Assembly: GCA_003343685.1 (NCBI GenBank)
Contig: QAKS01000073.1
Coordinates: 1 to 8,397, forward strand
Origin: Clostridiales bacterium
GTDB lineage: Bacteria > Bacillota > Clostridia > Christensenellales > Christensenellaceae
Direction of reading: 5' to 3'
Length of the DNA stretch: 8,397 bases
This document shows, in pieces, positions 4,866 through 8,397 of this stretch; within the stretch, counting starts at the first letter, position 1, and every line of letters starts with the position of its first letter. The position numbers were made by a program, and so were the translations under genes. A model generated the notes under the pieces. The model was not told the origin of the DNA. It ran no database searches and worked only from the letters and a program-made list of their open reading frames with translations.

Positions 4866-6658
4866 TATTCTTCATCCCCTGACGCCGTCACTGCGATTCC
4901 CAGATCTCTTAGCTGTACATCGTCTACTGCCGACGGCGCATCCGTCATCAAATCCGAGGCGTTCTGTACCTTCGGGAAGGCGATGACATCTCTGATGCTG
5001 TCGCACCCGCCGAGAATCATTGCCAGTCTGTCCAGTCCGTATGCCAAACCTCCGTGGGGAGGTGTTCCGTATTGAAACGCCCCCATCATAAAGCCAAAGC
5101 GTTTCCATGCTTCCTCGTGGGAAAAGCCCAATGCCCGGAACATGCGCTCCTGTATCTCGGCATCGTGTATTCTGATGCTTCCGCCCCCGATTTCATTTCC
5201 GTTCAACACAATGTCATACGCCTTTGCCCGCACTTGGTCGGGAGCGGACTCGAGTTTATCCAGATCCTCATCCATAGGCGCCGTAAAGGGATGATGCATT
5301 GCCACATAGCGTCCTTCCTCCTCGCTGTATTCAAATTGAGGAAATTCCGTAATCCACAGCAGATCAAATTTAGACTCGTCGATAAGCCCAAGTTTTTTCG
5401 CTACATGGAGACGAAGTGCACCGAGGGAATCATAAACGACCTTGTTTCTGTCTGCCACAAACAAAAGAACGTCTCCCGTTTCCCCGCCCATGGCTTTAAT
5501 TACAGCATTCAATTCGTCTTCTGTCAGGAACTTTGCGATCGGCGAATTTGCGCCGTCCTCCTTCATGTTGATCCATGCCAGACCTTTTGCGCCATACGTC
5601 TTGACGTACTCCCCAAGGGCGTCAATTTCCTTTCTGGAAAGACCCGCATGTTTCACATTGATGCCGCGTACACTGTGCCCCGGCTTCGCCATAGAGGAAA
5701 ACACCTTAAAACCACAGTCCTTCACCACGGCTGTGATATCCGTAAGCTCCATGCCAAAGCGCGTATCCGGCTTGTCGCTGCCGAATCGGTTCATTGCCTC
5801 AGCATATTTGATGCGGCGCAGCGGCAGAGCTATGTCGATATTAAGAGCATCCTTAAAAATTTGCTTGATCAGTCCCTCGTTGATTTTGATAATGTCATCC
5901 ACCTCGATAAACGACAACTCCATATCAATCTGCGTGAACTCCGGCTGCCTGTCGGCGCGCAGATCCTCGTCGCGGAAGCATCTGGCTATCTGAAAATACC
6001 TGTCAAATCCACTGACCATAAGCAGCTGCTTAAAAATCTGAGGCGACTGGGGCAATGCGTAAAACCTGCCTTTATGTACGCGGGAGGGAACGAGATAATC
6101 CCGCGCGCCCTCGGGCGTGCTCATCTGCAGTATGGGCGTCTCTATTTCCAGAAAGCCGTTGTCGTCCAAATATTTCCGCGCAGTCATGGCGATTCTGCTC
6201 CGCAGCATCAGATTGCGCTGCATATCAGGCCTGCGGATATCGAGATATCTGTATTTAAGCCTAAGATCGTCGCGCACATTCGACCCCTCGACGATCTCAA
6301 AAGGAGGCGTCTCTGCGGTGCTCAGTATTTTCAGCTCGCTTACGGCAACCTCGATAGCACCTGTTTTGAGCGCCTTATTCACATTTTCGGCGCTTCTCTT
6401 TTTCACCGTTCCCCGCACCGCAATGACAAACTCACTCCGAAGTGTTTCCGCACCTGCAAAGGTTTCCGTCTCGCCTGCGCTGCCGTCAAAAACCAGCTGT
6501 ATTTTTCCGCTTCTGTCGCGCAGCCATACAAAAATCAATCCGCCAAGGTTTCTGCGGCTGTCTACCCAGCCCATCAGCGTTACCTGCTCTCCGGTATTGC
6601 TTTCGTCAAATTCTGCACAATATCCCGTGCGTTTCCATCCATCCAGTGATCTGTTCAT
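4865..6658 (-). CDS. aspS: Aspartyl-tRNA synthetase, bacterial type
   Basis: Class II aminoacyl-tRNA synthetase that charges tRNA-Asp. The 597 residues match the bacterial type, which carries the inserted GAD domain. The order is: N-terminal anticodon-binding OB fold (about 1-110, with WVDSRRNLGGLIFVWLRDRSG at 31-51), catalytic motif 1 region (about 165-190, ETPILQMSTPEGARDYLVPS), QSPQIFKQLL (204-213), motif 2 FRDEDLRADRQPEFTQ (228-243), GAD insertion (about 300-410), MHHPFTAPMDED, and motif 3 GLAYGLDRL (537-545). The start ATG overlaps the hisS stop (ATGA), with GGAG 9 nt upstream. Whether the enzyme also charges tRNA-Asn cannot be read from the sequence, since no asnS or gatCAB gene is in view. 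The hisS-aspS pair is common in Firmicutes. Confidence 0.98.
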   Translation of the reverse strand: MNRSLDGWKRTGYCAEFDESNTGEQVTLMGWVDSRRNLGGLIFVWLRDRSGKIQLVFDGSAGETETFAGAETLRSEFVIAVRGTVKKRSAENVNKALKTGAIEVAVSELKILSTAETPPFEIVEGSNVRDDLRLKYRYLDIRRPDMQRNLMLRSRIAMTARKYLDDNGFLEIETPILQMSTPEGARDYLVPSRVHKGRFYALPQSPQIFKQLLMVSGFDRYFQIARCFRDEDLRADRQPEFTQIDMELSFIEVDDIIKINEGLIKQIFKDALNIDIALPLRRIKYAEAMNRFGSDKPDTRFGMELTDITAVVKDCGFKVFSSMAKPGHSVRGINVKHAGLSRKEIDALGEYVKTYGAKGLAWINMKEDGANSPIAKFLTEDELNAVIKAMGGETGDVLLFVADRNKVVYDSLGALRLHVAKKLGLIDESKFDLLWITEFPQFEYSEEEGRYVAMHHPFTAPMDEDLDKLESAPDQVRAKAYDIVLNGNEIGGGSIRIHDAEIQERMFRALGFSHEEAWKRFGFMMGAFQYGTPPHGGLAYGLDRLAMILGGCDSIRDVIAFPKVQNASDLMTDAPSAVDDVQLRDLGIAVTASGDEE

Positions 6659-7923
6659 TTTATATATCTCTCCATTTCACCGACAATATTTTCGAGTTCT
6701 ATTTCGTGCTCAGCGCCTTCCTTCATATCGCGCAAATTGGCCTTCCCGTTTTCCAGTTCGTTATCTCCCAGCACCAGAGTAAAACGGGCTCCTGACTTAT
6801 TGGCATATTTCATCTGAGCCTTGACGCTTCTTGCACAGTGGTCCATATCGCATGGGATCCCTGCATCCCTCAGCTTCGCCGTCATCAAAAAGCCCTGCTG
6901 TCTTGCATGTTCTCCCATCGTGCAGATATACAGCGGCAGTTCGTCCTTTTTCCCGATTGCAATACCCGCTCCATCCAGCACCATCAGGAGACGCTCCATG
7001 CCCATGCCGAAGCCGACGCCAGGCATATCCGGGCCGCCCAGCTCCTGAATCAGGCCGTCGTACCGCCCGCCTCCGCACACTGTACCCTTCGCGCCGATTT
7101 CGTCCGATATGATTTCAAACACTGTTTTTGTATAATAGTCCAAACCGCGGACGATCAGCGGATTGACCGCATACTCAATTCCCAGCAGCGCAAGATATCC
7201 CTTGAGCGACTCGAAATGGCTGTTACAGTCGCCGCAGAGATAGTCTATAATCTTCGGCGCATCGGCAGCCAGCTCAGAACAATGTTCCTCCTTGCAGTCC
7301 AGCAGCCTCAAAGGATTTTTGTGCAGCCGTGTTTTGCATGTGTCGCAAAGTTCATTTTCCCGCTGCTCATAATAGGCGACGAGCGCATCGTTATAAGTCT
7401 TTCTGCACTCCTTGCAGCCAATGGAGTTAATATTCAGTTTAAGCTTTGTTATGCCAAGCTCCCGCAGCACTGTCCACGCGAGATTGATAATTTCCGCATC
7501 TGCCGACGCATCCGGCGCACCAAAAAACTCTACGCCGAACTGGTGGTGCTCTCGAAGACGTCCGGCCTGAGGATTCTCATATCGAAACACGGGCAGCGCC
7601 AGATAGTACATCTTAGTGGGCTGCGGCCCCGCAGCCATTCCGCTTTCGATAAAGGCTCTCGTTACGCCGGCAGTCCCTTCGGGGCGGAGCGTAATCGAAC
7701 GGTCTCCCTTATCGTTAAAAGTATACATCTCCTTCTGTACTACATCGGTCGTATCTCCCACGCCGCGCAAAAACAGCTCTGTATGCTCAAAAGTCGGGAC
7801 GCGTATTTCAGAAAAATGAAAGCGTCTCGTAATATCTCTTATTTTTTCTTCCACATACTGCCATCTATAACTCTCGTCCGGCAGAATGTCCTTTGTCCCC
7901 TTCGGGGCCCTCATTTTTATCAT
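6655..7923 (-). CDS. hisS: Histidyl-tRNA synthetase
   Basis: Class II synthetase that charges tRNA-His, 422 residues with the chosen start. Visible are RAPKGTKDILPDE near the N-terminus, motif 2 FRYENPQAGRLREHHQFGVE (about 113-132), the histidine-specific RGLDYYTKTVFEI (259-271) and GGGRYDGL (285-292), motif 3 GVGFGMGMERL (302-312), and the C-terminal anticodon-binding domain (from about 330). The insertion region is rich in cysteine: C170/C173, C193/C196, C210/C215 and C230/C233. Three ATGs lie close together at the 5' end. The one at 7923 is preferred because GGAGG lies 9 nt before it but only 3 nt before the ATG at 7929. The gene is the first of the hisS-aspS-RseC-trxA unit, with its own promoter. 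Confidence 0.97.
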   Translation of the reverse strand: MIKMRAPKGTKDILPDESYRWQYVEEKIRDITRRFHFSEIRVPTFEHTELFLRGVGDTTDVVQKEMYTFNDKGDRSITLRPEGTAGVTRAFIESGMAAGPQPTKMYYLALPVFRYENPQAGRLREHHQFGVEFFGAPDASADAEIINLAWTVLRELGITKLKLNINSIGCKECRKTYNDALVAYYEQRENELCDTCKTRLHKNPLRLLDCKEEHCSELAADAPKIIDYLCGDCNSHFESLKGYLALLGIEYAVNPLIVRGLDYYTKTVFEIISDEIGAKGTVCGGGRYDGLIQELGGPDMPGVGFGMGMERLLMVLDGAGIAIGKKDELPLYICTMGEHARQQGFLMTAKLRDAGIPCDMDHCARSVKAQMKYANKSGARFTLVLGDNELENGKANLRDMKEGAEHEIELENIVGEMERYIK

Positions 7924-7932
7924 ATTCATTTA

Positions 7933-7937
7933 CCTCC
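7933..7937 (-). promoter_or_regulatory. Ribosome binding site of hisS
   Basis: GGAGG stands 3 nt before the ATG at 7929 and 9 nt before the in-frame ATG at 7923. The second spacing is normal, the first too short, so this site argues for the shorter hisS product. Confidence 0.8.
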
Positions 7938-7951
7938 GGTCATACCTGAAA

Positions 7952-7980
7952 ATTATACTTTTATTAGGGTAAAAAGTCAA
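7952..7980 (-). promoter_or_regulatory. Sigma-A type promoter for the hisS-aspS unit
   Basis: On the minus strand, TTGACT (7980-7975) and a perfect TATAAT (7957-7952) are separated by 17 nt. The -35 box overlaps the hemZ stop codon (7979-7977). Transcription should begin near 7945, about 20 nt before the coding start. No terminator is seen between hemZ and this promoter, so read-through from hemZ is also possible. Confidence 0.9.
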
Positions 7981-8397
7981 CAATCGCCGGAACCGCCAAA
8001 CAGGCGCAGCTTACGCGCAGCCATCTCCTCTGTCCGAGAAATATACTGCTCAATATTTTTTACGTTCGGACTTCGTTCAATCCTGTTTCGCTCACCAAAC
8101 AGGCGCTTTGACATTCCCCCGGCACCGTAGGCAAGAATGGAGGCCGTCTCCTCCATAATGTCAATATTATAGACACATTCCGTTCCCGGCAGTGCAAATC
8201 CCACGTTTTCCAAATTCCCCGTCATATATTTCTGCCGGTACATGTAATACGGCCTATATCCATGTCCCATCAAATCAAGCTCTGCCGCCTCTACGGTTTG
8301 TTCCGCATCTACGCTGCTCATAAAGCCCTTCGCATTTTCCATGCCAAACTTTGAAGCGCGCTTGATAGCCAGCGTATGCACTGTAATATTTGCAGGG
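7977..8397 (-). CDS. hemZ: Coproporphyrinogen dehydrogenase HemZ, C-terminal part (5' end outside window)
   Basis: The reading frame is open from the right edge and encodes the last 139 residues of a radical-SAM protein of the HemZ (HemN-like) family; the full B. subtilis protein is about 500 residues. The family acts on porphyrinogen precursors of heme without oxygen, though the exact reaction of clostridial HemZ is not well established. The visible part has NITVHTLAIKRAS at the start, then GYRPYYMYRQKYMTGNLENVG (about 47-67 of this fragment), GTECVYNIDIMEE and ILAYGAGGMSKR, all characteristic of the HemZ C-terminal half. The radical-SAM CxxxCxxC motif would lie upstream and is not in view. 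A GTG at 8381 is only an internal valine codon; conserved codons continue to the edge. HemZ next to hisS-aspS is a frequent clostridial order. Confidence 0.93.
   Translation of the reverse strand, partial: PANITVHTLAIKRASKFGMENAKGFMSSVDAEQTVEAAELDLMGHGYRPYYMYRQKYMTGNLENVGFALPGTECVYNIDIMEETASILAYGAGGMSKRLFGERNRIERSPNVKNIEQYISRTEEMAARKLRLFGGSGDC

Noticed and set aside
5054..6649. A 531-codon open frame on the plus strand opposite aspS
   Set aside because: It lies wholly antisense to a gene with all AspRS motifs, and its translation has no recognisable domain and an odd His/Arg/Leu-rich make-up. It is a shadow of aspS codon use.
8013..8028. GCGC...GCGC inverted repeat near the 3' end of hemZ as a terminator
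   Set aside because: It is a 4-bp stem inside the coding region, with no T-run after it.
6838..8130. A 430-codon open frame on the plus strand opposite hisS and hemZ
   Set aside because: It runs antisense across two well-supported genes and their intergenic promoter, with no domain signature; treated as a shadow.

Overview
The window is a densely packed stretch of housekeeping genes from what looks like a Clostridia-type Firmicute. The reasons are the hemZ-hisS-aspS order, a clostridial-style RseC-like protein beside a thioredoxin, strong GGAGG ribosome binding sites, sigma-A type promoters, and the rplS...ylqF-rnhB-yraN series. Base composition is moderate, close to half G+C by eye. The genus cannot be told from the sequence alone. 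All eleven genes lie on the minus strand, so transcription runs from high to low coordinates. No stretch longer than about 140 bases lacks a gene. No tRNA, rRNA, CRISPR array, insertion sequence or phage gene was seen.

In transcription order, the window opens inside hemZ (C-terminal part only). A textbook promoter whose -35 box overlaps the hemZ stop codon then drives a tightly coupled group: hisS, aspS, an RseC-like redox membrane protein and the thioredoxin gene trxA. These four genes join by overlaps of 4, 1 and 4 bases. The untranslated leader before hisS is only about 20 nt, too short for a T-box riboswitch.

A 139-base gap follows, carrying a second strong promoter and a structured leader of about 75 nt in front of rplS (ribosomal protein L19). 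A clear intrinsic terminator sits just behind rplS. After it come a PHP-family histidinol phosphatase gene (hisJ type), ylqF/rbgA (50S assembly GTPase), rnhB (RNase HII), yraN (UPF0102 nuclease-fold protein), and a gene that runs off the left edge. That last gene encodes a secreted-then-membrane protein: signal peptide, extracellular carbohydrate-binding-like beta-sandwich, and the start of a GT-C (Gpi18/PMT-like) glycosyltransferase. From ylqF on, the genes overlap or lie within a few bases of each other.

Functionally the region combines tRNA charging, thiol redox control, ribosome assembly and RNA/DNA hygiene, with an envelope glycosyltransferase at the end. I found no convincing undescribed defence or mobile system. 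The points worth a second look are the ectodomain-GT-C fusion, the possible autoregulatory L19 leader, the coupling of redox genes to tRNA synthetases, and the altered rplS neighbourhood (no rimM/trmD before it, a phosphatase after it).
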